Shown: positions 1 through 11,183 of the stretch, one piece after another
Position numbering within the stretch: position 1 is the stretch's first letter
Layout of the letters: every line of letters starts with the position of its first letter
Source of the DNA: Microdochium bolleyi
Taxonomy: Eukaryota; Ascomycota; Sordariomycetes; Xylariales; Microdochiaceae
NCBI GenBank assembly: GCA_001566295.1
Contig: KQ964251.1
Span: forward strand, 439,838 to 503,837
Length of the DNA: 64,000 nt
Direction of reading: 5' to 3'
Notes under the pieces: model-generated
The model's input: the letters and a program-made list of their open reading frames with translations, nothing else
What the model was told of the DNA's origin: nothing
Database searches by the model: none
Position numbers and translations under genes: made by a program

Positions 1-2518
1 CATTACTCAAAGCACATCTTTGAGCACCTGCGAATGTATGCAGATATGGCAACTTCCGCAAACAGCCCCAACGCTAGCAGGGCTGGTCTCCTGCTGGCCC
101 CTGGCAGTCTCGGCGGTGTCGGTGGCTCAGTGCATCCCGGTTAGCTCGCTGTTGGGGTCTTACTCCGTGGAGCTGGCAAGGCGGGCCTGTCTCGTCGTAC
201 CACCCAACGGCGGAGATGTCACATAGAGTGCTGAGTGCGTCGTTCCAGCTGGCTGGGTCATGAAGGGCTGCGCACTGACTGGTTGTTCTACATGGGCCGG
301 CCCCATTCCGAATTTCTCCTCGCAAGAACTTCCGAGACATTGCAGCACTTGGCAATCACAAAGTCCTGGGCATTCCGTGCGGCAGCAGGTCTTGCATCCA
401 CCCTTCCCGGGCGCGGAGATCAGCAAACATCAGGGTAAATTTAGGCTCCGAGGACTAGCTACTTTACTGCACACGAGACCCGGCTGTGTGGTACCAAGTA
501 CCCGATCTATGACAAGCTGGCCAATGGTGATGTAAAGAGCTACTTCCGTGCGAAGCGTCTTAGACTTCCTCGTCCGGGCAGCTGGCAGTCAAAAACCTCT
601 AGACACACGAGATGAAGTGCCGTCTTTCTGTTTGCGGACATTGAAAAGCGTCATGGTCTCAGCATGAGCACAACTGCAGTGCTGTCAAGTGCACTGGCTG
701 GGACCCCTGTTCGAGATAGCATCAACCTCAAGCCCTGGTATGAATGTCGCAGGCTGCTTTCGATGTCAAAACTGGCATTCAAGACACCATGTCTTCAACC
801 TGTCAACACACAACCCGAACCCCGCTATCCGCGCTACCTGGTCAAGACCATCATCTCTGTTGCGGCAAACGCTCAAGAAAGATTCCTGAAGCCCGCCATT
901 ATCCTGTCACTGCAATCGATTGAATGTCGTCGGCGACAGGAGAGCCTCTCAAGAGAGGACACACACGAGACTGTCGATAGTATCGTGCGGTGCAGGGGTG
1001 TCGCCAAATTCTTGACCCAAGACCACGGTCCCGGGTCAAACGCGGGATGGGAAGTCCCGCGGTGTCCCCGTATCTGCAAGCCAGCATGCTTGGAAAAGAG
1101 GCAGGCGACAAATGTGTCTGGTATTATGCATGGCTGAAAAAGCAATTCTTGGGTCAGCACGGGAGCTCCCATCATGGCACCAGGACACATCCAGACTCCA
1201 GAGCGTCGATTGTGCCTACTCAGGAACGTGATGATTGATCGCGATAATCTATCGAGGCTCGATCGACGGGAGCAGTGCTTGGAGGCGAACGTGAGCACCA
1301 TTGAATCGTGGCAATCCACATGGCATTATGACAACCCAGACTGCAGGTTGCTCCTTGGCGTCCTCTCCCTAATGGGGAAAATGTTATGGTGCGGCGTTCC
1401 TGAGTCACTTACGCCGTGGCTAATACGGCGTCAGCCACATGAATGCATTTCGTGATTCCATGTCTGGTGTCTCAACTATTCACTGGACCCTGTCCGGAGT
1501 AGTCGGACCCTTTCACCGCCACTACGCATACACGCGCGGGGCCAGGCCCAACAGATGCCGAACGTTGGCCTCGTCTTGTCTCTGAGCGCACCAGGTGTCC
1601 CACAACATGACTCTGCACGAAACAGGAACCGAGAGGCTGCTGCAGCCAACCTCCTGACCCATGGGCAGCAAGGTGTGGCATTCTTTTGCGCCGAGCGGCT
1701 TGTTGCTGGCTCGAGTGCCATGCTCACAGGAGCGCTGAGTCGTTCAGAGGTTTTGAGACCCTGCCTAGTGATAATTTGAACGAGCGTCGCCCTTGGTGTC
1801 TCCCTGAGCCTCCCTCGGGACCGATCTGCGAGCAGGTAGCGCTTCGTCCAGCTCGCATGTGTGTTTATCGAGAGAGATGAAACCGGTACGTGGCCCGCAA
1901 ATCGATATTGCTCAGACACACCTGAGATGGGAATGCTGCTGGCCCTGAGCTCATGTACAGCAAGAACGAGACACTTGGATGACATGGCCGAAATACCCTG
2001 GCAGACCTCGAACCCGCGATTGATTGCTTCCATGGTCGCCAACCACCAGGCTATCCGTCACTTCATCGTGTTCGCTATGAGCACCGAAACAGGGTAGCCA
2101 CGCTCCTAGAAGTCTCTGCCCGTTCCTGTGATGCTGACTGACCAGGCAGATCGAAACCCGAGGTTGGCGTTGAGACGGGATTGCGGGTCCTGCAGCGATG
2201 CGGAGCACGGGGCCGGGTCAAACGCCGAGAGGAAGGTGTTTGCGATCAGTGACAGTAAGCACGATACACAACCTGGCTTGGGCAAGAGGTGCCAGCAGGA
2301 CGAGGACTGGAAGTACAAAACCCGGCGACAGCGACGAGCCCTGAGCTTGGCTCCTCTTGCTCCGAGGGATGGCATGTCAACCTGTCGCCATCAACGACAA
2401 TAACATCCCAACTGCAAACCAAGTTGCACGACACAAGCTGCCCCGAAGCCCCACGCTCTAACGACGCCGGAGTCCGGACAGGGGTCCGAACCACCCGGCC
2501 GAGTCTTGCAACCACGGG
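1..2518. other. Left-end stretch without a recognisable gene
   Basis: I see no conserved protein in any of the six frames. The open frames here are short (at most about 190 codons), overlap each other on both strands, and often begin at non-ATG codons. A cysteine-rich frame on the minus strand around 160-426 has no ATG start and matches no family I know. The last few hundred bases presumably hold the promoter and 5' leader of the PLP decarboxylase that starts at 2519. The far left could be a decayed gene or the flank of a gene lying outside the window, but nothing proves it. Confidence 0.5.
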
Positions 2519-4403
2519 ATGACTGCAGCCATTGATCAACGCAGCTTCTCGCCCCCGAGAACACCCCCTTTGTGGAACAACGCAATGGCAGAGGAGACAT
2601 TGCAAGAGCAGTCCTACCGGCGCATCCGGCAGGCCGTTGCGGAGGCCTCCACCGCCACCGGCGATGCCACGTCCCAGGCCCAGACGCTGCCCGGACCGGA
2701 CCGGCTCTCGGCCGCCCGCGCAGCCATCCCCTCCGACGCCACGGGCCCCGGCTTCCTCGTCGGCCGTGGCGCCAGGGCGACCATCGACCACATCCTCGAT
2801 GACCTCACGCCGGCGCTGACAGGCCAGAACCTGTCGGGCCGGTACTACGGCTTCGTAACGGGCTCGACCCTCCCTGTCGCCGAGGTCGCCGACAACATCG
2901 TCACGGCCTTTGATCAGAATGTCCAGGTGCACCTCCCGGGGCAGACGATCGCCACGGACGTCGAGGATGCCGCGCTGGAGATGCTGCTCGGCCTGCTAGA
3001 CCTCGGGGGCAGGGAGGTCTGGGGAGGCAGGATCTTCACGACGGGCGCCACGGGGAGCAACATCCTCGGCCTGGCGTGCGGGCGGGAGCACGTCGTCACC
3101 GAGGCCGCTTCTCGCCGGCAGCAGGAGGGATCGGAGCGAAAAGAGGTCGCGTCCATCGGCGAGCTCGGGATCCTGCAGGCCTGCGTACAGGCTGGCGTCA
3201 CGGACATCCAGGTCCTGACGAGCATGGGCCACAGCTCGCTCAGCAAGGCCGCGGGCATCATCGGGCTGGGCAGGGCGTCGGTTAAGGAGCTGCCCCTCAG
3301 CGCGCAGGAGCCGTGGAGGCTGGACCTGGACGCTGTCGAGGAGCAGCTCACCAGGCAGCGGGAGACGGGAATGGTCAGCATCATCGCGGTCAGCGCAGGC
3401 GAGGTCAACACCAGCAGGTTCGCGGCCGCTGGGCTGGCGGATATGCGCCGCCTCAGGGAGCTTGCGGACCGTCATGGGGCCTGGATTCACGTCGATGGAG
3501 GTATGGACATGCAACTCCGACTACTCTTGGATGCTTATGCGTGATGTTCAAGCACGGAATGGCTAACGAATGATTGCCTTTGTGTGGACGAACAGCCTTC
3601 GCCATCTTCGCCCGAACCCTGCCCCAGACACCTGAATTTGCACTGCTCTACGAGCTAGCGGCTGGGATTGAGCTGGCCGATAGCATCACCGTGGACGGAC
3701 ACAAGATCCTCAACGTGGTATGTAGATCAATAAACACTTCCCCACGCCTTGCTCTCTTTTGAGGACTTCTTCACGGACCCCCATACCTGTGTAAATGCCG
3801 CTGACCAAGAAAACATTCGAAAAACAGCCCTACGACTGCGGCATGTTCTTCACACGCCGCGCGTCCATCCTGCAGGACGTCTGCCGGAACCCTAACGCCG
3901 CGTATCTTACCGCGACCACCCCCGGCGCCGCCGGCTGTCCGGCCGTCGAGATCCACAGCCCGCTGAACATCGGCCTCGAGAACTCGCGCCGCTGGCGCGC
4001 GCTGCCCGTCTACGCGACCCTGCTGAGCGAAGGCCGGGAAGGGGTCGCGGCGATGGTCGCGCGCATGGTCCGGCTCGCGAGGAAGGTCGCGGGATTTGTC
4101 CGGGCGTCGGAGGACTACGAGCTGCTCCCCGAACAGGGAGGTAGTCACGCCGGGGAGGATGAGGATAGGAGCACGGCGTTCGTGGTGCTCTTCCGCGCCA
4201 GGGACGACGGATTGAATAGTGTCCTCGTGCAGAGGATCCAGGAGTCGAGGGAATGGTACGTCAGTGGGACCAAGTGGGATGGCCGGCCGGCATGCCGTAT
4301 CGCGGTGTCAAGCTGGAGGGTCAATGTTGACGAGGATGCGGAGTTTGTCAAAGGGTGGCTGGAGAGGTTGGCGCGGGAGCACAAGGAGAATGGTAAGAAG
4401 TGA
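2519..4403 (+). CDS. Group II pyridoxal-phosphate-dependent amino acid decarboxylase
   Basis: Three exons: 2519-3500, 3596-3717 and 3828-4403, giving 559 residues. The splice sites keep frame and branch sites are visible (GCTAAC near 3562, GCTGAC near 3799). It belongs to the aromatic-amino-acid/glutamate decarboxylase fold of PLP enzymes. An N-terminal helical part (DHILDDL, then SGRYYGFVTG) is followed by the large PLP domain with TGATGSN. The cofactor Asp region HVDGAFA is rebuilt across intron 1, and the Schiff-base lysine lies in VDGHKILNV just before intron 2. The first exon alone would lose that lysine. These enzymes remove the alpha-carboxyl of an amino acid, usually in the cytosol. 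The substrate cannot be read from the sequence; tyrosine, tryptophan, diaminobutyrate or related amino acids are all possible. An in-frame ATG at 2585 is an alternative start. A GTAAGAAG donor-like site lies just before the stop, so a further 3' exon cannot be fully excluded. Recognition of the family is firm; specificity is not. Confidence 0.88.
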
Positions 4404-5012
4404 GGAAAATGAGAGCGGGATCACATGTCGTAGAAGAGGCAGAGAACATCTACACAACGAGATTGTACGGCCGGGCATAGATTTTGTAGTACAGCTTTGC
4501 GTTGCAGGCATGTCTGCCATGGCTGTTGCAGCCAAACATGGCTATCGGGGATGTGTGTCAGGAGTACCACTTAGTGGTCGGCACAATGGTACTATTTACC
4601 CCCATGGATCTGCGTGTGCAGTATGGCCATGTCCATGTGCCTTTGCCAGGCTTGCAACTCTCAACGGAAGCGACCTCCGCTACATCATGCATTAGAGCGG
4701 TCGCTTCGAGCTTTGATGGATTGCTCGTTGTGCTTGTCGTGGTTTTGCGATGATCATACTGCTGCAGCATGTGGTGATAATGTCGCCTGCAGCTTCGTCG
4801 CCGCGGGAGCCTCCCCATGGACTGAGAGCCGGCCTTGCGCAGGCACATAGCACGCGTTCCATCTGTGCTCTCGATGTACACATCTTGCGCAGCCAGAGAG
4901 GACGCCCTGTAGCACACGACCACAACATTCCGCCAATCCTCACCCTTCCCTCGGCGCGGAGTTCATTCTTTCCCTCCTCGGTCCTATTCTTCCCCCTGGG
5001 TATTGACATCGT
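4404..5012. other. Convergent intergenic region
   Basis: This lies between the 3' ends of the plus-strand decarboxylase and the minus-strand UPF0390 gene, so it should hold two 3' UTRs. Short overlapping frames are present on both strands, none recognisable. A pyrimidine-rich tract lies near 4940-5010, immediately beyond the UPF0390 stop. Confidence 0.5.
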
Positions 5013-5306
5013 TCAGCCAAACTTCTTCGTTCCACCTGTCTTGCTCTTCGCCCCGTCCTTGCCCTTCTCCAGCCTCGCCTTCTTGCCCTTGCCGATAATC
5101 TCGAGATGGCCCGCACGCTCGCCGAGCAGCTTCTCCGTCCGCGCGGTCAGCCCTCCGGCGTACTTCTTCTGCAGCTTGTCCGCGCTCGTCGTGCGCTTGG
5201 ACTTGGCGACGTTGGCTCCGCGCCGCTGCTGCGGCTTGTTCCGACCGCCTGCGGTCGCGGATACCGCGGGGCGGACGGAGGCCTTCTTGATCGCGCCTTG
5301 GGCCAT
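5013..5306 (-). CDS. UPF0390 family small basic protein
   Basis: A single-exon frame of 97 residues starting MAQGAIKK. The family (UPF0390/DUF2462, related to animal Leydig cell tumour 10 kDa protein) has the same MAQG start, a lysine/arginine-rich N-terminal half and the conserved block ADKLQKKYAGGL...TEKLLGERAGHLEIIGKGKK, all seen here. The last 20 residues are lysine/glycine-rich. The frame is open for another 99 codons upstream, but those residues are not family-like and are probably 5' UTR, so the start at 5306 is chosen because it matches the family. The high positive charge suggests binding to nucleic acid or pre-ribosomes in the nucleus or nucleolus; that is inference, since the molecular role of this family is poorly defined. 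Confidence 0.88.
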   Translation of the reverse strand: MAQGAIKKASVRPAVSATAGGRNKPQQRRGANVAKSKRTTSADKLQKKYAGGLTARTEKLLGERAGHLEIIGKGKKARLEKGKDGAKSKTGGTKKFG

Positions 5307-5910
5307 TGTTCTTGTGCGTGTGTTTATCGGTGGTGATTGTGATAAGTTGCGCGTGTGCTGGGCCGGAGCGAGGATGCTGACGTCCCTGAGGTACTGCGAC
5401 GATGAAAATTGCGGAAATTGCAGGCGTACTTCTGCTGTCTCGTCTCGCTTGCTAACTGCTGGAAAGTGAAAAGAAGCTGCAGGACGGTGGAATGAGAGTG
5501 GCGGTCTTGGTGCGGCGGAAAAAAAGTTGGAGAACTGAGCGATCCTGGAGGGTCGAACTCTTGGCACCTCAAGGACCCACAAGGGACCAACCGGCCAATC
5601 CACTTATACCACGGTCGCTGGCGAGATATGCTCGGCAACACGACCTCGAGAGAGCACGGTGATGATGTTGCGCTCACGAGGGTTGAGGTTCTCATAATCG
5701 CTCTATGAGAGCAGCCTCCCGAGATTTTGTTCTGCGTCGTTGGGAAACCCAACACACACACAAGCAGAAGCATGTCGTCGCTACCAAGTCCTGCACTTCA
5801 CGTATCGTGAGAACCAAGAACTTGACTGCGCCTTAATGCAGATTTGCTTTTCATTTCAGGAATAACTAGTTCTTATGGAGCTTGTTTCCTCTATCAATGT
5901 AGCTGAGAGT
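5307..5910. other. Intergenic region with upstream sequence of UPF0390
   Basis: This separates the UPF0390 start from the BZZ1 stop; both genes are on the minus strand. It should carry the UPF0390 promoter and 5' leader and the BZZ1 3' UTR. A stretch at about 5537-5622 resembles a tRNA on the minus strand (GGTATAAGTGG and GAGTTCGACCC), but its stems do not pair well enough to call. A CA repeat occurs near 5753-5764. Confidence 0.45.
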
Positions 5911-8300
5911 CTACTCTGCCACTTGTACGTAGCTCGCAGGGACGCTCTTCGTAACGCCGCCTTTCTCTACCTCCGCCCACCCGTCACCCGGATCGTCCTT
6001 GATTAGGACAAACCGCTCGCCTTCCGCCATACTGTGCTCGGTATCGCTCTGCGCGGTGTAGTCATACAATGCGACAACATATTTGAGCTTCTTCGCTCCC
6101 CGACGGGGCGCAACTGCTGGGCCCTTCTTTTTGCCGCCAGGTCCTGTAGTGCCGATTGATGATCCTGAATTTGAATACGTTGATGGCGGCCGGTTGCCGA
6201 GTGATGAGCCGGTATCTTGAGGCATGATAGGGGCGCTGAAGATTTCGATATAGGACGCGGGGACCAGACCTTCCTTGTAGCCATTGCGAACCTTCACCCA
6301 GCCGGAGCCATCTGCAAAAAAAAATGTCAGTGAAAAGAGAACTTCCGAAACGCTGGCGATATCGAGATGAAGAGAGCTTACCATCCGGCTCCAAGACGGA
6401 GACTTCTTTGCCTTCCCCAACAGACACCTCCCCTTCTCCATTGGCATCAAAGCCATACAGCATCTTACCCTTCTGTTCCGTCACTCGGCTTGCTGCTCCA
6501 GAGCCGTTCGTTGGACCGCCGGTCCCTTCCGTGATGTAAGCAGTCGGCGGGGGAGCCATGATCCTATTCTTCCTCCCCGCAGCAGCAGTGGCAGGTGGTC
6601 GACTGCTTGGAGCTGGAAGCTCTGGCGGATTCTCGTCGACCGGAGAGCGAGGTGCGGGAGCAGCAGGGCCACTTATAGACCTGTGTGCGCTCGCAGCATA
6701 GCCAGAGCTAAGAGACGTCATGGTGTTTGACCGAGTCAAGTCCGGCAGCTCGGAGACCTGGTCCGTTGACCTCGCAGCCGCTGGTGTCGGGACGGAGCCC
6801 GCAGCCGCTTGACGTTCCGACTTGAACTTTTTCCGCTCGTCCTTGTTCAGCTCACCGGGACACTCGGCCGGAACTTTCATCTCACACTTGTTGTGGCAAG
6901 TGTATCCACAGTCGCGGCAGTCGAAGCCTTTCGCAGATAGACCCCATATTCTTTCCCCACAGAGGTCACAGTTTGTCGGTATCTTGAACGTTTGCGCCTT
7001 GAAGTTGTGGTTTTTGGCGCCTAATGTCACATCACCCACCACTGATGTGATCGTCGATGTCTCCACCTCGGCCGTTATCCTCTTGCGGTCGACTTGATGT
7101 AGAGCCTCCTGCAAAGAGAAGATCTGGGAAACAACCGTAACTTCATCATTCTTGCCGCGCCCCTCCCGCACCTCTTGCTTGAGACGCTTCACACCCTCCA
7201 CCTCTCTCCTTTTCTTATCGACCTCCCGTCTCAGGTCTCCGAGCTGCCCCTTGGACTTGTTGAGGACATTGCGTAGAAACACCTTGGCTTGCTCGTCTGT
7301 TACCATGAGGTCGTCGTCGTGCCACACAGGGCTGGGTTCGAATGCTTTATCAGCCGGCTCCTCGAAAGCGCCCATATTGTGCCGGATATACATCATGGAG
7401 TCTAGGTGAGGCTGATTTCTTGAGACTTCCTGGGTCACATGGTCGACTAGCCCGGAGCTTTGATCGAGCATCGTCTTTTCGAGTCCGGTCGCCGTGGTCC
7501 AGAGCGCATTGAGTCGTATTGTGCGGAACTCAGAGAGGTCCTGCAGGCTGTCCAGCAACTCGGGGACATATTCGTGATAGTACTTTTCTTTTTGCTTGTT
7601 GGTGACATTGATAGCGATGAGATATGTATTCTTCGCGTTGCTCATCTCATGTGTCTGCTGTTGATATTGGCTTTGCGCCTTGGCCTTGTCAAACGAGGAC
7701 TCTGACTTCTTGCGCTTGCTCTCCAGCTCCTGGCAGGCTGCGTCGTACTTTCCCTTGACTTTGCGCAAGTCGGTATAGGACGAGTCTCGCTCCGCCTCCA
7801 GCTTGGCAGCATACTCGGCATGTCTTTTTCGCAGATCTTCGAATCGAGCACCGAGGTGCTTGAGCGGCTCGGCCACCTTCCCGACGAGGTCGTTCGCATA
7901 CCGCTCGTGCTCGTCAGCTCGCGCTTCGAGTGTCGTTAGATGTGTGGTCCATATCGTCAACGAGGCATTTTCGAGAGAGCCCGGCGTCATAGCAGGCGTG
8001 TCGCCGACGCTCAGACTGGACGACTTTTTTGTCTTCTTTTCAAAGTATTTCTTGGCAAGCGCATTGAGCTTGGCGCTATAGTCCTTCTCAATGGCACTGC
8101 GCTCACGGTAGAAGCTCTGGATATCGTCGAGCCATGTGATCCCGTTCGCGACCCAGGCGTTGGTGGGCTTAAAGCCATCCTGTGTTGGGAGAGGAGTGAC
8201 CGTGTCAGCAATTTCGCGAAGGGTTGACGAAGACCGCGGCCACAGGAGAACATACCTTCAGTTCCGTGCCGAAAGTCGGCACGGCTTCAGTATCGGCCAT
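5911..8300 (-). CDS. bzz1: F-BAR, C1 and double-SH3 actin regulator (BZZ1/syndapin-like)
   Basis: Three exons on the minus strand: 8256-8300, 6382-8179 and 5911-6311, giving 747 residues. Exon 1 encodes only MADTEAVPTFGTELK, the typical start of fungal BZZ1, and exon 2 continues with DGFK at the FCH part of the F-BAR. A long coiled-coil F-BAR runs to roughly residue 300. It is followed by a phorbol-ester-type C1 zinc finger (about 406-457, HNFKAQTF...CDLCGE...CRDCGYTCHNKC). After a Ser/Pro-rich linker come two SH3 domains, near 570-625 and 690-746 (ALYDYTAQ and GDGWAEVEKGG). Intron 2 falls inside the first SH3 and its removal restores DDGSGWVKV. In yeast, Bzz1 binds curved membrane and Las17/WASP and drives actin assembly at endocytic sites. 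The C1 domain is usual in filamentous fungi. Its 5' end faces DBP5 across a shared upstream region. Confidence 0.95.
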
Positions 8301-9621
8301 TCTGGCGTCCGGGCGGCCTGTCGGCGCAAATGCTCGCGGAGGTGGACGAGAGGGGTGAGGGGAGCGGTTCGAGGATGGGTGGTACTGGAGATGACCAACA
8401 GTGGACGAGGTTGACAGTATGATGACTAGTGGAGGGAAAGGAACGCGGGCAACGCAGGAGCTTGGACGACAGCCATAACAAGCGAGTGTGCTAGCAGGAG
8501 CTCAGCGGGAACGAAGCGAGGATCTGGTGATTGGGATTGTCGATGTGGCCGGCAGGAACCCCATGAGGGAGGTGGTTCTTGAGGGCCTGCGGACTCGCAC
8601 TGCCAAGGCGTTCGTGGAGGCGCACACAGCCCACCTGCTCCTCCGCGCTGACAGGCTTAGCGATTTCGGATATACGGGATCACAGGCCACGCACCCACCA
8701 AGCTACTTCACGAGCGGTGGAAGGTTTTCTGCAGGGTTGCTTCTATCACGCGAGCTGTCTGACCAATTCGGCTCGCGCATACGCAAGCACTTGCGCAGAT
8801 CAAGTATGCTTCATCACGGCAGATCCACAGCTTACACGAACACTAAGCAATGCTTCCAGACTGCCCGGGTCGTCAGTCTTGAAGTGCAGGCTGCTCTCCT
8901 GGTAGCAGCCTAAATGTGCCCAAGTCAAGCCCCACCCAATGACTACAAACTAGCAGTCAGTAACTCATGCACGCTTCAAAGTCGGTATGGGATCTGAACA
9001 CCTGTCGAGCGTGGTTGTGAGAACGAGTTAAATAAACAAAGGCCCTCGTTCAGTTAACCGCGGCAACCCCTATATTGTAAGACCTCGATCGCTTGCGTGC
9101 GCGAGTCGCAGTCGCGAACGTGAGAGAGAGAGGAGGCGTGGCATGCTAGCTGCCCCGCATAGTATATCTCACAGGGACACGGCCGGAAGCTGCGCCCTGC
9201 CTGAGCACCCCACCATTGGTTGCCTGGAGTTCACACCCAGCTCACAGAGTGCCTCAGGGGACCAACCACCATTTCGTCATTGCATGATTGAGTCAACTCG
9301 CGAGGTTTCCGATCCGTTCAACGAACGGCTGCTTGGACGTCTGAACGCGATTGGCCCGGTGCAAGGAACATACTAGATTACACTTTCCACAAAAGTTCGG
9401 AGCCATTGCTTGGGGGTTTTTGCTTGTGTTGACCTTCAGAAAATACACCGTACCTCTTTTTAGAGCGGTCTGTCGCCAAACAGATCAGCCCCACCAAGAC
9501 AACCCTGTGGACTGAAGCTTTCCCAAGTTTCTCGATAACGTTCTCCTCGCGACAAACACACGCCTGCACTACCTCCACCGCGACGTACCACCTCTCTACG
9601 AGAATCATATCGCAGCTCATC
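8301..9621. other. Divergent promoter region between BZZ1 and DBP5
   Basis: This 1.3-kb stretch separates two genes transcribed away from each other, so both promoters and 5' leaders should lie here. A plus-strand open frame covers about 8488-8913, but it begins at a GTG and matches no family I recognise. An AATAAA-like sequence and an A-rich stretch occur near 9030. No regulatory element can be named with confidence. Confidence 0.45.
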
Positions 9622-11183
9622 ATGGCTGCGCCGACCCAGGAAATGGGTGTCGATGCGCCCACCGCTGCCGCCCCCGAGACCAATCTCCAGGAGTCCAGCT
9701 ATGAAGTTCAAGTACAGCTCAGCGACCTGCACCAGGACACCGACCACCCGCTCGCCTCTGTCGCGAGCTTCGATGAGCTCGGACTGTGAGTATACCCTCT
9801 GGTTTTGAATACCGGTAATATGTGCGTGCCCATCAATACTGACCAGCCATGTGTGTAGACCAGACAAGGTCCGCCAGGGCCTTGCTGAGATGGGTTTCCT
9901 CAAGCCCTCCAAGGTTCAGGAGACCGCCCTCCCGCTCCTGCTCGCCAACCCGCCACGCAACATGATAGCCCAGTCGCAATCCGGCACTGGCAAGACCGCG
10001 GCCTTCGTCACAACCCTCCTCTCGCGAGTCGACTTCACGAAGCCTAAGCAGCCCCAAGCCCTCGTACTCGCACCCAGTCGCGAACTGGCCCGACAGATCC
10101 AAGGCGTCATCCAGCACATTGGCAAGCCAATCGAAGAGCTCGAAGTGGTGGCTGCTATCAAGGGCGCGTTCGTCGAGAGGCAGCCCATCCAAGCTAGTGT
10201 CGTCGTCGGCACGCCTGGCACCGTGCTTGATGTCTGCAAAACACGCCAGCTCGACGTTTCACAGATCAAGATCCTCGTTATTGACGAGGCTGACAACATG
10301 CTGGACCTGCAGGGAATGGGCGACCAGTGCAAGAGAATTAGAAAGTAGGTGGTGGACCAAGTCTTTGCTATCGTTTGGTACCTTGAACTAACCTCGCATT
10401 CAGCGTTCTGCCTAAGACGACTCAGATCCTGCTTTTCTCTGCCACGTTCCCCGATCGCGTAATGAAGTACGCCGACCAGTTCGCGCCCAAAGCCAACGTC
10501 ATCAGACTCAAGGCGAATGAGCTTACCGTCAAGGGTATTGCACAAATGTACATGGACTGTCCCAGCACAGCAGACAAGTACGCGATTCTGTGCAAGTTGT
10601 ACGGATTGATGAACATTGGCTCTTCCATCATTTTCGTCAAGGTTAGTTCGTTTCCATGTTAAAGCATCCAGGCCCAACACTGGAAGCAGTATTAACCCGA
10701 TTCCAGACCCGCGAGAGCGCCACACAGATCTCACAGAGCATGACCAACGACGGTCACAAGGTGTCAGTATTGCACGGAGCGTACGAAGGTGCCGAGAGAG
10801 ATGCCCTCCTGGACGACTTCCGATCAGGTCGATCCAAGGTTCTTATCACGACCAACGTGTTGGCTCGCGGTATCGACGTCTCCACCGTTTCCATGGTGAT
10901 CAACTACGACATCCCTGTGAAAGGCCCTGGTGATGGATCGCCAGACACCGAGACCTACCTGCACAGAATCGGACGAACGGGACGCTTCGGACGTGTCGGC
11001 GTCAGCATCACATTTGTGTCTGACAAGAGGAGTTTCATGGCTATGAAGCAGATTGCCGAAGAGCTTGAGATCGAATTGGTTCAGCTGAGCCCAGACGACT
11101 GGGACGAGACGGAAGAGAAGGTGCAGAGGGTGATCAAGTCAAGTCGGGCCCAGGCAGACTACGTGCCAGCAGCCGCCACCTAA
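9622..11183 (+). CDS. dbp5: DEAD-box ATP-dependent RNA helicase DBP5
   Basis: Four exons: 9622-9785, 9859-10344, 10404-10641 and 10707-11183, giving 454 residues. All junctions keep phase. DBP5/DDX19 remodels mRNA-protein particles at the cytoplasmic face of the nuclear pore, completing mRNA export, and also acts in translation termination. The helicase motifs are all visible: the Q motif around PSKVQETALP (71-80), Walker A SGTGKT (96-101), PSRELA (128-132), VIDEAD (195-200), SAT (229-231), the RecA2 block LITTNVLARGID and HRIGRTGRFGR. The family signature FDELGLP before the Q motif, and the short acidic/polar N-terminal extension, separate DBP5 from eIF4A and FAL1. The length is close to the family norm (about 470). 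The start ATG at 9622 sits in CATCATGGCT. A short exon 1 ending in the FDELGL codons is rebuilt by an intron with a GTGAGT donor. Confidence 0.96.

Noticed and set aside
160..426. Cysteine-rich minus-strand frame near the left end
   Set aside because: It begins at a TTG, has no signal peptide, and its cysteine spacing fits no effector or hydrophobin pattern that I know.
1028..2230. Two copies of CGGGTCAAACGC about 1.2 kb apart at the left end
   Set aside because: The flanks do not align beyond about 15 bases, so this is not evidence for a repeat pair or target-site duplication.
5537..5622. tRNA-like sequence on the minus strand (GGTATAAGTGG and GAGTTCGACCC)
   Set aside because: The acceptor ends pair only partly, the T stem has three pairs, the D stem fails and no clear anticodon stem forms. 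At best it is a decayed tRNA; a covariance-model search would settle it.
8488..8913. 141-codon plus-strand frame between BZZ1 and DBP5
   Set aside because: It starts with GTG, has no recognised domain and lies in the expected promoter region of two divergent genes.
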